From the NCBI GenBank assembly GCA_916610825.1, contig OU744453.1, positions 10,807,826 to 10,871,825 of the forward strand: a stretch of 64,000 bases of DNA. The letters are read 5' to 3'. This document shows positions 13,101 through 24,000 of this stretch, in pieces. The notes below the pieces were generated by a model that made no database searches, had not been told where the DNA came from, and worked only from the letters and a program-made list of their open reading frames with translations. The translations under genes were made by a program, and so were the position numbers. Numbering within the stretch: the stretch's first letter is position 1; every line of letters begins with the position of its first letter. This stretch comes from Haliclystus octoradiatus (lineage: Eukaryota; Cnidaria; Staurozoa; Stauromedusae; Haliclystidae).

Positions 13101-14799
13101 TATACTACGATCCACGACAAGGAGAAATGTACCATTGGGGGGGGGGGTTGTACGACAGAGTGGGACCGATTTTGTTTTTGCTTATGTGCTTTCCACTGCC
13201 TTGACTGAGGCCTGACTTGCAATAAAACATACAAGCTGTTATGGAAATTGCCATCTGGCCAAACTATTTCAATTGGAAACAGCAGAAAGAGACCTAGTAG
13301 CTGATACAAAAAATGATTATAGCTCAACTTAATTATTGCATGAAAGAAAAAATGTAGACGGTGACAATGCAATTCTATCTGGACCATTCCAGCCGCCATC
13401 GGAAGATGGCACTCATTTGATGTTTTAGATAAAGTCAAGGCTGAGTTGACGTTTGGGGATTTGAACCACAGTCGATCAGATATGATCCAGTCTGAAGTTC
13501 GGTTGCTCTGCCATCTGAGCTAATCCTCCACAGCAGTTTAGCTCAAGTGAAATAACATGCCTACTGTATGCGCTTATTTAATAATGTTAAGAAAGTACAC
13601 AAGGGTTAAATACTACTATATTTACAATTTATAGCATCACAGTTGATCCAATTATTACCAACACATGACCCTCACAGTTTTCGGCACTTTGCCCACTTCT
13701 TCACTATTTCATCCTGTTTATAGTCCTGTTTCATTGTGCTCCGCATCAATGTCTTTATTAATTTGAGCTTTGTAAAGCTCCGCTCATTTGACACTGCTGT
13801 GATTGGGGCTGATAGGGCTAGATGCAGTATCAGGCAGTATCCAGCAGCTGTACCCAGTGAACTAATACTAGGCTTGTTCTGATAGCAATGATACCGAAAT
13901 ATGTCTATTTCTAATCGTAAAGCATCTCCGTTAGGTTTGCATGCAGGTGGGAATAATTTCAAGAGTAAATATATAAGGAATGTGGGTTCAAGATCCTTGT
14001 GGTATTCTTCAGACATGAGAATTCAAATTTCAAAAATAGTCTGAAATCCAGGATAAATTGATAAATTTTAATCGATTTCAATGGCAAAAAGCAATAACTA
14101 GAGTTTCACTACGAATTGCTCAGGATCAATGATGCAGAATAAAAGGAGTTTTATCATATTTGTTTCCGGGTTAAGCTCTCTGTGGGCCGCATCTTGGCTC
14201 TTTCAGGACCGAATTTCGAGAATTATTGGGGGGGTGTCGCACCCTTCACACACCCCTGATTTGCGCCCCTGACGGTAGCATATCATATCACTTTGTAAAA
14301 GTATATATTATATACTTGCTTCAAATGCCAAATGAATGTAAATTTTTTTTTAATTTTTGATGATGGTGTTACGAAATTTGTATGCGTATAATCCTATGAT
14401 ATATCTTCTGCAATATGGCATGTGAATGAGAATAATCTCTTCTAACTTCATTTCCCAGAATTTTTTGGGGCAAAATCGTTTGTGTCCCCCCAGTTGGAAA
14501 TGCGCCCCAACGCCAACGATCATAGTTTTAAGCTTTTATGTATGCAGAATAATTCAATTGATTGTAGTTGCACAATGATATTTTTCCTTACCGAGAACCA
14601 GGCCAACGTCAGCAGAGGTAATTACTTTCGCATGAGCAGAATTCTTTCTGCAGAAGTCTTCAGCTGCAGTCATGCCATGTGGCAACTCAACGATGTATTT
14701 TAAATCTACGCCAGTCTTCTGCAGGCAATTGAGAGCGTGAATTGAGCCCATTCGACCAAAACCAAAAAGGGCAATACCGATGTTATCATTTTGAGCCAT
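7112..14799 (-). CDS. Gfo/Idh/MocA oxidoreductase (inositol 2-dehydrogenase-like), 3 exons, 343 aa
   Basis: Coding exons are 14592-14799, 8787-8918 and 7112-7803. The lengths of 208, 132 and 692 bp sum to 344 codons including the stop, and all splice phases agree. Introns are GT-AG (donors GTAAGG and GTATGT, acceptors TATAG and CACAG). Exon 1 carries the N-terminal Rossmann motif ALFGFGRMG for NAD(P) binding. Exon 2 carries CEKPLAS, whose lysine is the conserved catalytic/cofactor residue of the family. Exon 3 carries [17 protein letters not shown] with the conserved D-x3-H catalytic pair, then the mixed-sheet C-terminal domain. Length is normal for the family. Predicted to be a cytosolic oxidation of inositol or a related polyol. 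The exact substrate cannot be read from sequence. No lesions seen. Intron 1 is 5.7 kb and full of repeats. Confidence 0.93.
7804..8786 (-). other. Intron 2 of the oxidoreductase gene
   Basis: GT-AG intron of 983 bp. Around 7884-7960 it holds half of the fold-back repeat seen complete at 25907-26028 (shared text includes GAAAGAGTAAAA and TTTACTGTTACTCAAGTTTC). Nothing else is recognisable. Confidence 0.7.
9404..9441. repeat. Near-perfect 38-bp palindrome
   Basis: Arms begin CAGAGCCATCGGTATACAT and match the reverse complement of the other half at 17 of 19 positions. Same outer arms (CAGAGCCATCG) as the perfect palindrome at 45914-45941, so the two belong to one short repeat family. Confidence 0.7.
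11450..11530 (+). repeat. SINE 3' end fragment with tail hairpin
   Basis: Matches only the terminal part of the tRNA-derived SINE described at 61155 (AACATCATCGCTCTCAACGAA, then GAGCCACTCC). It contains CCACTCCTCTA, GAAA, TAGAGGAGTGG, a perfect 11-bp stem with a four-base loop. Confidence 0.65.
12268..12331. repeat. Hairpin with perfect 20-bp arms
   Basis: Left arm 12268-12287 (TATAGCCTCATTCCATAACG) is the exact reverse complement of 12312-12331, around a 24-bp GC-richer loop. ATATCGCTTA also occurs outside both arms. Likely a tiny fold-back element. Confidence 0.75.
13360..13530 (-). mobile_element. tRNA-derived SINE, 5' part
   Basis: On the minus strand it starts with GATTAGCTCAGATGGCAGAG (pol III A box), has GTGGTTCAAATCCCC (B box) about 45 bp later, then the family body through AAACATCAAATGAGTGCCAT and GGAATGGTCCAGA. 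It loses similarity to the other copies past about 13360, so the 3' half is missing. Confidence 0.8.
13672..14271 (-). pseudogene. Internally deleted hAT transposon relic
   Basis: Frame 14016-13672 resembles the C-terminal dimerisation region of hAT/ZMYM1-type transposases: [16 protein letters not shown] and then [14 protein letters not shown]. About 250 bp upstream, the minus strand at 14271 starts CAGGGGCGCAAATCAGGGG, nearly the same inverted end as the hAT element at 46727 (CAGGGGCGCAAATTAGGGG). So the 5' end and the 3' coding end survive and the middle is deleted. A further degraded GGGGCGCA end occurs near 14480-14510. The opposite terminus was not found. Confidence 0.7.
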
Positions 14800-17413
14800 T
14801 TTGTATCTGTGTTGAAACTATATGATTGGAATATTATTGAATTGAAATCAAGATTGAATTGAAACTCTAGCTGATCTGCTGATTGAAACGGAAATATGCG
14901 AGGCTAGTTTATGGCCACTCACGTGTGAACACCACATAGGATCATCGGTTAGGGGCCACTAATCACCCCCCCTGTTCTCCTATATTATATGTAGAAGGCG
15001 ATGGCCATTTGTAGCCGATTTTGTTGACAGATTTCATTTTTGAATTTGAACATCTAGTTAGCCTACAGTACCAAGATTCACGTAGATGGCGTCTAACGAA
15101 AATGCGTTTTTCATCAATCGCAATGTCTCCTGTGTGATGGTGATATTCAATCATTTTGATATTAGTGAACGCATTATATCTTCTAAGATACAATGTAGCA
15201 CTAGCACAAGTTCACAACTGATTCGTAAGTAAGATAATGGTGTTTATCATGAAATTTACCATACATATATATATGAAGCAATGTGAAAAAATGTATGAGC
15301 CGTACGAGATACAGCTAATTCATTATAAGACCGCAAGAGAGAAGAAGCATACTTTTTTATAAAAAGAAGTGATTGAAAATCCAAGGCCTGGGTTTTCCCT
15401 GTATTTGACCGTCGCACTCCGTCAAGATTTAGTAATGAATTGAGAAATAAAACAACAACAGCAAAAGTTATTATATCAGGTGTTGAAGCTCCATTAACTG
15501 TTCATGAACTCATGAAATTCTATTACACGGATTCTACTCTTAAATACAACATTCATCATCTATATATCAGTCCTGTGAAAAACTAATCAGAAAACTTATC
15601 AGGTTTCTGAATAAATGATGATGATATTGTTCGTCAGAGGTAGATCACTTGCCATACCTGACGAGCTACGACATCTAAAAGGTCTTAGATGAGTCGGAGT
15701 CCATTAGTAGAATTAGCAGGGACGCAACACATGTTCGGAAATGAAATATTTCAGTAAAATTTTGATAACCGCCCCAATTTTTGAGGTACCCCCTGTTGTG
15801 TAATCAATGAGCACCCCACATGTTCTGATTATCCGATTGATGCCGTGTTTTTATTAAGATCATACGATTCCGCCCTGAGAGGGGCTGGTTCCTAAGTAAC
15901 GGGAGCACGAGAAAATCACTCGAAATGCAGTCTTTTGGAAGCGGGAAACGGAAATTTGGAAAAGCCAAAACTCTGGTAAAAATAATAGCAGGAAACGCCG
16001 GAAACGAGAATTCGAGATCAATTAAACCGGGTATTTTGTGTCATTTTCAGCTCAATTCCGTTTAAAAACATGGATAAAAATAGTTGACAACCATAGCAGA
16101 CAAAAGATATCTTTGTCTGGTGATGAAATGTGAATTTTTTATTGCTATCGGATAGGCGATAGTAATATACCCCATGAGAAATCCCCTATTGGACTGGAGG
16201 CATCCAAGATCCAAATGCATTGTTGGACCAACTATTTGGACAGCTGCGAAATTTGGGTTCTTTGAGGGGATTGACTCTCCCCTATAAAGTCAGAGTTCAG
16301 AATCAGACAAAATTACCAGACCGGCACTTGACAGCGTGGTTTTGGAATCACATTGCTTGCCAAACTCAATCATATTACTATTTGTAATTTGGTCTGGCTA
16401 GTAGCGATACTGACTGGTAGACGTAAAAAGAGCGTACCGCTCAAGGCCAGTCTACTCTATTGGCAAGCCAGACGTCTTTCACATAAAATGCCAAAACAAA
16501 CAAACACGACTAGTGAATAATACTACAGCCATAGACTGTGTGACTGACGAATAATATCCAAAATAGATCATAAAATGTGATCTTCTATCCGCTTTTATCA
16601 AAATAAAACAATAGCTGAATAAAAGAATCATTCAATTGACGATAAGAGATACTGGAAACCATGCAATGAATGAGACATTAAAAACAAGACAGAAGGAGGA
16701 AAAATCTTTACCAGTGTACAGTTTGCTATGTTTATGAAGTTAAACCAAACGTCGGTTGAGACAGAATTACGAGGCGAGACGCCATTGAGCTGCTACGCAA
16801 AGGCGACGATAATGCTAGTTTCGCCCGCCGTCCAGACTTCCAATAGACAACCAACATTAATTTGTCTCTAAAACTGGCTTCTATCTATAGTTGTATAGAT
16901 TCTTGAATGAGCAATATCACTTGATTGGCGTCCCCGAAAAATCGTTTATTACGACATCAAATATTTTGCGCAACGCTTCTCCGAGCAGCCGTGGAAATAA
17001 TGTTTAAAACGAGGTGACACGCAATGCTTAGCCGCGTCAATCACGTGACCACAACAAACGTGCTATTGGCCTTGTGACAATGCATGCTAAACCGTTGTTG
17101 TTTTGATTGTGTAGAACAACCTGATCACACATCTCATCTAGTATTTTTAAGTCTCATGGGAGCGGTTTCGGATCTTTACAATCCCAAATGACTATTTTTG
17201 AATCAACGGTACAAACACTTTAAGCTGGACTTATTTTGATATTGGCCTAATTTTAGAACGCCTGCGTTGTTTCATCTGTCGCCATTCACCCAGCAAGGAG
17301 TGAAGGAAAGTGCTGTTACTGCTTCACTGATCCTCGCCCCCGGTTCTATTCAACTCCTAAAGGGGCTCCATTTGTCTGACGCCTATTGTTTCTATATCTG
17401 CGACTGACCGACG
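14800..17413. other. Divergent intergenic region between oxidoreductase and SPSB
   Basis: Holds the promoters of two divergent genes. I see no convincing gene. Open frames here, for example at 14963-15193, lack any known motif. An imperfect inverted repeat (GTCTGGCT near 16392 and AGCCAGAC near 16466) encloses about 65 bp. Confidence 0.5.
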
Positions 17414-17420
17414 TATAAAA
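17414..17420 (+). promoter_or_regulatory. TATA box of SPSB gene
   Basis: TATAAAA, with an initiator-like TTCATTT about 30 bp downstream near 17447. The inferred leader is about 265 nt and contains two minimal upstream reading frames, at 17507-17518 (3 codons) and 17545-17559 (4 codons), which could lower translation of the main frame. Confidence 0.6.
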
Positions 17421-17713
17421 GTTCTTGTTGGCACGACTGTGTTCATTTAGAAAGTGCGATTGTGAAGAGTAGAGGAAATAACATTCGATTTGGTTTATTT
17501 ACTCTTATGAAAGATTAATTTATTTAGTTATTGGTGGATTGGATATGCTTCTGGCCTAGTTGATTTTTTATTCGTATATTTTTTTTATAACAACTTAAAC
17601 TTGACTTGACGTCTCTACTTGGCTTTGTCAACTACAAAGTTGTTTCAACTTTGTCTTCCACCGCCAAGATAACTCGCTTAAGTTCGTCAAGACTCTTGCG
17701 AGATAACCTGAGA

Positions 17714-19909
17714 ATGGGTTCTCGAATATCATCTACTAAACGACCAGAGTTGGATAGAAAGGAGCCGAAATTCAAGAGAAAACCAAAAGGTCGGAGTATT
17801 CTTCTTAGTCAATCTGAAAACTTCTTTCCTCGACCGCGGAAGTTGGAGATTTTGTTAGACCGACCAGTTGCTTCAACAAAAACACAACAACATTTTGCTT
17901 GGAATCCTAGCGATCGATCAATGAATATGTATGTAAAAGAAGACGACCCTTTAACGTTACATCGTCATCCCGTTGCTCAAAGTACAGATGCTGTTCGTGG
18001 CAAAGTTGGTTTTTCGAAAGGACTTCATGTTTGGGATTTACATTGGTCAACAAGGCAACGTGGAACGCATGCTGTTATTGGTGTTGCCACTAAAAAAGCT
18101 TCTCTACATTGTCCTGGTTATCATTCACTTATTGGTAGTAATTCTGAAAGTTGGGGATGGGATTTAGGTCGAAATAAATTATTTCACAATGAAAGGACTG
18201 TTGCTTGTCGAAGTTATCCAAAAAGTTTAGGACCTGATGAAACATTTGTTGTTCCAGATAAAGTACGTGTTATTTTAGATATGGATGAAGGAACTCTCGC
18301 ATTCGAAGTAGATGGACAATACTTAGGAGTTGCGTTTAAAAATTTAAAAGATAAATTCGTATATCCAGTTGTGTCTGCTGTTTGGGGACACTGTGAAGTA
18401 ACGATGAACTACATTGGTGGACTAGAACGTAAGTATTTATGTTATTTTTTACGTGCCGTACTTAAAATAGTGTTCTCAATGTGGTATTTGATTTGATTGC
18501 CTCTTCCTATTGCTTATGTTATACCTCAGCTATTCAATGAGATTTCAAAATACAATTTAGTCACCACGATGGCTATTGTGAATGTAAGACCAGCGAACGC
18601 GACTAATATTTCCTGTGTGACCACTGCGCTATGCGTGTTTGTTCGTTGAGACGTGATTTCGTTTCGGCCATTCATTCTACATTTAGTTATAATCTTATTC
18701 TTTTGTTTATTTTTCAAATGTTACAGAAAATAATAAAATAAATACACGAGCACCTTTATTTTTGTTTAAAAACCTACCATCGCGGGCCTCAGTAGAAAAG
18801 GGCCGATAACAGCATATCAATAATGTCACTTTTGTAATCAGAAATGTTTTCGTTTTCGCGATATTTGATTCAATTTTCATTATCAAGTTTTTTAATAGAG
18901 GCTGACCGAAGTAATTGATATGATTTATACGATTTCACATATAAATTCTTGCGACTTTAAACAATACACATTTTCTCATTCATCATTTAGCGCAGTTGTT
19001 TTTTGTTGATGTGAAAAATATAAATAACACGAAACAACTCTTGACGTTTTTTGTGCCAAACAACAGAAGCCAGCGATTGTCTAAGTGACGTCATGAAAGT
19101 GCTGAATTTTCGTTTTCGCCATAAAATGTGATGGATTTTTTAATCAATTTTGCGGTGTTTGACGTTATTTATTACCCTATTATTTCATCCTTTTGATTGT
19201 TTTCATATTTTGTCCTTTTACCCATATATTTACGATATTTTCCGTTGGTTTTGACTCACCATGTCAAATGCTTTGAATGAATGGCATTACATCATGCACG
19301 CGTCATCCTCAGACACGTAACGTACCACGCGGGTTCACTATCCAAACTTCAATATCAGTTTCAAGGGGGGAAATCCATTCATTTGTTATCAACTGGGGTT
19401 TTTATTTAGTGATATATTATATGATATCATTCGTTTCAGTTATTTTTTCTACTTGAGCACATGCCTATGACTGTTTTGTTTGTTCAACTACAATCATGCA
19501 TTTAATCATGTCATTAACTGGTTGCCCGGGCACATGGCAGACAACGCGTGAACAAGCACCGCAGGGCATTTGGTATTGTTTGAACATGTTGCTGCGGGGT
19601 GCAGGTGGCTTGTGTTTTGTCCCCTATGGTTCCACGTGATCAACTATCACACTTTCAGCCATCTTGCTCAGTCTATTCAATTTAAAAGCTATGGTTGTTA
19701 GGGTTTAGTTGTTATTCATTTTGTTATGCGCTAAACAACTCAATGACGTGTTCCTTTCTTTTATTTTTTCAGCTGAACCTTTACCTTTGAAAGATTTATG
19801 TCGTCTTGAAACTCGAAAAACTATTGGCAAGGAAAATTTAACGCCGCAGTTACTCGAATCAATGGACATTCCCATCGAATTAAAGAAATATTTAGTATAT
19901 AAGCATTGA
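17714..19909 (+). CDS. SPSB: SPRY domain and SOCS box protein (SPSB1/SPSB4, gustavus type), 2 exons, 283 aa
   Basis: Exons 17714-18428 and 19773-19909, joined in phase 1 (donor C|GTAAGT, acceptor TTTTTTCAG). The first in-frame ATG is at 17714. The frame is open further upstream, but the triplet at 17606 is TTG. The SPRY domain spans about residues 45-240 and shows [44 protein letters not shown] and SAVWGHCEV. The last contains the V-W-G residues that in the family bind the D/E-I-N-N-N peptide of partners such as VASA. The second exon is the SOCS box: PLPLKDLCR (elongin BC box), then IPIELKKYL (Cullin-5 box). Role in the family: substrate receptor of an ECS (elongin BC/Cullin-5) ubiquitin ligase. 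The length agrees with vertebrate SPSB1/4. The 3' end converges on KDM4. Confidence 0.95.
18429..19772 (+). other. SPSB intron
   Basis: A 1344-bp GT-AG intron. I see no conserved open frame or recognisable transposon in it. Confidence 0.7.
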
Positions 19910-20282
19910 CGATGTTCGTGGCTTGAGTATCAGTATGATTGTGACCTGATCGTGACAGCAGCCCATCTGGTTTGATCTCTACAACAATACCTCGCCCTAT
20001 CACGGTAAATCATCCATTACATGTCACGGATATAGAGCGTTTTATACCTTGCCAAAACGTCAGTCAGTACCGAATGGTTCAAAGTTACAGAGACGAATCG
20101 AAACACTTAATTTATTTATGCGTCAGCAACCACAAATTGTAGTTATTATCATGTTACGCATTCGCTTAAATGGAACACAACTAAAACGCCTTGTTTAACG
20201 TCATTTGTGACGAAACATTTGTATAAATTTTATAAGAATGATTTAGCTTTAATATATTATTATTATTATTCAAAGGATAGAG

Positions 20283-20288
20283 AATAAA
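20283..20288 (+). terminator. Polyadenylation signal of SPSB
   Basis: AATAAA about 375 bp after the SPSB stop, following an AT-rich TATTATTATTATTC stretch. It is the first clear signal downstream of the stop. Confidence 0.6.
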
Positions 20289-20905
20289 TTAAATTGATGA
20301 TGTTATATGATGGTTTTATTTCAATGTATAGTTTTTACTGTTAAAATAGAGACATGATATTCATTTAAATGGATTGTCTATTGATTTCTTGACATAATTA
20401 TAAACTTCTTTAAGAAGGAATCAGGACAAATTAAGTCATTATGAACCTTCTTTTTTTCATGACCTTTTACAAAACACCGTATCCCTAGCTATTGAATTTA
20501 CATGGATTGAGGTTAAGATCAAGATTAAACTTCGAAGGCGGATTAATATGAGACCTTTAATGCTATTGTTGGATGAGTGACTGCTAGTAAGAAGGCTGTC
20601 TGAAGTCTATAAAACTACGAAAATGATTCATTCACTAGTTCGTTTATCGAGGTCAAGGCCAACAACAGCGTTAGGAACTACGAATAAGAAACTAAGTAGA
20701 TTTTTACCTTGAACTTAAGATTGGGATTTTTCAAAACGAGGCTGCATTCAATATATACATTTCCAAATAGATACACAAATGGATACATTTCTCTTGCTAT
20801 TTACAACTATCATTGTCCTTTATTTCTGAGTAAAACACACACTTATCATTAACACAATAACTTAAAATTTATAAATACAACTGGAATGAGAATAGCTTTT
20901 AGCTA
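20289..20905. other. Convergent 3' spacer between SPSB and KDM4
   Basis: About 600 bp between two convergent genes. On the minus strand, AATAAA occurs at 20820-20825, about 85 bp past the KDM4 stop, and a second one at 20921-20926 overlaps the end of the KDM4 coding region. No gene seen. Confidence 0.6.
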
Positions 20906-21028
20906 TTATGTAACATAATCTTTATTTTTATACTTTGAATTTGGAAGGCGAACTCTTTTCCCGTCAGTGACATCATCGTCAGTATTGTTATTTGCTGTTG
21001 CGTTTGAGCCACAACGAACAGCAGATGC
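20906..21028 (-). CDS. KDM4: KDM4 last coding exon
   Basis: Encodes a 40-residue polar tail with [12 protein letters not shown] and [19 protein letters not shown], then the stop TAA at 20906-20908. Acceptor TCACAG. The basic KRVRLP could be part of a nuclear localisation signal. Confidence 0.8.
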   Translation of the reverse strand, partial: ASAVRCGSNATANNNTDDDVTDGKRVRLPNSKYKNKDYVT

Positions 21029-24000
21029 CTGTGACTAAATAACGCGAGAATAACAACTTATGAAATCCAACACAGTAATAGAAAGCCTAATTGAAAGCAT
21101 ATAAAACCTAATGTGGAACTACTATACAATACGGGATACAATAGAAAGCTTCAGACGAAAATCAGTTCAACATTCTGACACCAACCGATAATGAGTGCCG
21201 CAAGACTCAAAAGTTACTCTTTCTCATGAACCAGTAAAATTTTACTGGGTTGTGACCAATTATACTTAACAACCGTCGATTACATAACTATAAAAAATGC
21301 CATACCATTGATTGCACAGCATTGATGCTAATTAAGAGCATATTATAATGCATGCAAACCAGTTGTATGTCTTAAATGAAACTAAAGTATGAGATCCTGC
21401 GACATGGTTCCGGCCAGCACACATTAAGAAGAGCTCAAATGTGATCCAGTTTTAGCAATAGTGAGAGGCTTGTGAAGTAAATTTCAATACAACAAAGACA
21501 TTATATTTCAAAGGTGGGGCTGGTGTCAAGCTGGTCCCCTTGTATTGGCAATTACAGCACAATTTTTGGGAGAGGAACATTTCTGAGCTAGATTTTGACA
21601 CCAAATAACACCAAGTCAGCTTGACATGGTTTCCTGAAAATCTTGAGTAAGCAGTATATAAGATATTTGTAAAACGTTGTCTTACTGATTGGACATAGGG
21701 CTCAATGCAAAATATAGCAGAGCTTAGATAATAATAGTCAGAGAATCAGACAGTCATGCAAACATGACTGTCTGATTCTCTGACTATTATTAGTATATAA
21801 GATATTTAAAGAAAGAAGATTATGCAACATACCATGCGTGCTAACACTTTGCCAGGAATGGTCCCACTTTGACAGTAGATGTCATTCCCCTTCACAAACA
21901 GAAGAGAATCATCTTCGAATTGAACCTACATTAATTGAATATACATTTTTAAAAATATTTATGCGATATGAACCGGGACGACAGACAAGAGCGATTGTTA
22001 GATTTCACGTGTCTCCAAGTACATCGGGTGTTGATAGAAATTGTCAAATACTTCGGGTAGTTGCGGCTAAACTGTCTGAATTCGTGCGGAACGTCGGTTG
22101 TATAATGATGTGGTGTGGACCCGCGCAACGTATCCATCTACCACCATCTACCCACATCCCTACCATGTCGATGGCATTGCATGCATGCTAGGTATAGGCA
22201 ATCGAAAAGCGAACTAGAAGTAAAATACCTGGAAGCGAATAGCATTGTTATGACCAGTGATGCGAGCATTGTACAAGAGACCATCCGGCCAAGTCACAGA
22301 GACAGATTCATCAACAGGAATGATAGCTGCTACAGGGAGCTGGCTCTTCGACCTTTCAACCTAAACGCAAGGTACAGAAAAATCACTACAATCAGATCAA
22401 CAATCAGGCCTGATGCAACTATTTCACTACATGTCAGTCTATGTCATATCCCGATTGCCTCATTCTGACATAATGTACTGTTTTCACTCTTCGGGTAAGA
22501 ACACCATTACGGGCAGGGTGCGAACTAATCATTTCTGTTCTCTTTTGCTGCATATTTTGTTATGTTTATTTAGAAGTAGGTAAGGGTAATAAATATTGTT
22601 CGGAGAGAAACAACATAAAACGAGGGTATACAATACATTCACATAGATAGCTGTTAAATGTATATAAGGCTGCGTTCCTTATCTATTCACTGTATTTAAT
22701 TCTAACATTCTTTTATTAGAATAAGTGAGTCAAAAGAGAGATGAAATGGTATGATGCTATGAGCAACAAACGAAACAGATCTTAAACATTACATCTCAAT
22801 ATGAAAGAGGAAGAGATACAACGTAATACAAACAGAACAGAATAAATCAAATTATATCGTTGATCGTAAAGTAAGGATGGCGTTCCACGTTCGAAAATGT
22901 AATGCGCACGAAATATTCTGTCTAGTGGAATCTGCCTCGAAGTACTAGCTATCATTTCTTTTTATAGGAGTTCATTGTTAGTGGAAGCTTTCTTCCCTAT
23001 CATCAATATATGAAAGGATTAAATCAATGGGAGTTGGAGGCTATTCTTTGGTAAACGTAAGCGCGTGAAAACGTCCATACGTATGAAGTTTGAAATTTTA
23101 CGACGTTCACAAAACAGTCCCACAATTCATAGATCGCTCCAGCCTCTGCACCTAGTGAATTGCCTTTGCAATAGGAAATAGGAATTGTAATAGAGTGATG
23201 TTAAAGGCATAGTTAATCTGATAGAAACCCCCTTATATGAAAGGCAACTAAGATCTCAATGATGCCACCGATATAATATTAAGATGTAATTGCATGATGC
23301 TTGGACCTATTACTACGACTTCCTTAAAGCATTTGTTCGCGCATATCTCTCCGAATGGTTACTGGCTTTGATGTTTTTGTATAGAATCGAATATCTCAAT
23401 TTAAATCATGATGTAAAACATTATTTAACGTAAACAATTTCTTTGTTAAATATTTAGATTAAAATTCAGCGACAAAAGTTTAAGATTTAGAGTTCCATGA
23501 TACAACCTATTTTCAGGTCAAAGAAAGAAAATACCAATCAATGAAATGCAGCGAACCAATAGCGAATTAGATGCATGACTGCATATACGTGTACAATATA
23601 TTAAAACAATGCTGCTAAAATACTGTAAATGATGAAGACAATAGTAATCAAAGGTAAAATCTAAAATCCATTAAAAATATATTAGCAGTGTAGTGCTCTA
23701 TCCAAAAAGAGCGTAAAACGGAATCAGTCGAGTGTTGAAAGTCGGTCTTTCTCACAAATCAACAGCATTTCATGTACGAGACAATAACATTTATTGCTGC
23801 ATTTCCTTTCGTGAAATGCTGCATGGTGATTCGTGAGAAAAAACCTCTCTGCTTTCAGAATGATTCCATCCGTTCTAAGCTCCTTTTAGGTAATAGTGTA
23901 AATCTATTTGAATAGATTTCATAAGTTTCCTATTGTTTTTCATAATTAGCATTATTACACCGTCCATGATTCTGTCCAATAATATGCATCAAGGCAGGAT

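Larger units (their letters stand above)
8919..14591 (-). other. Intron 1 of the oxidoreductase gene (5.7 kb)
   Basis: Contains a short palindromic repeat (9404-9441), a GACCACTATA-type dispersed repeat near 9150-9250 (related copies near 29750 and 35030-35180), a TTCATGAAC-rich stretch at 10370-10560, a SINE tail at 11450-11530, a 20-bp-arm hairpin at 12268-12331, a poly-G run near 13136, a SINE at 13360-13530 and a deleted hAT relic at 13672-14271. A block at 9561-9792 is open on both strands but has no recognised homology. Confidence 0.7.

Noticed and set aside
12884..13438. 184-codon minus-strand open frame
   Set aside because: It overlaps a SINE and a poly-G run, and its start reads SINE sequence. 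No conserved motif.
17606..17713. N-terminal extension of SPSB by 36 codons
   Set aside because: The upstream triplet is TTG. The first ATG in frame is 17714, which also gives the family's normal length.
21838..22468. Plus-strand open frames over KDM4 exons 19-20
   Set aside because: They are antisense shadows. The minus strand carries the Tudor exons with correct splice sites.
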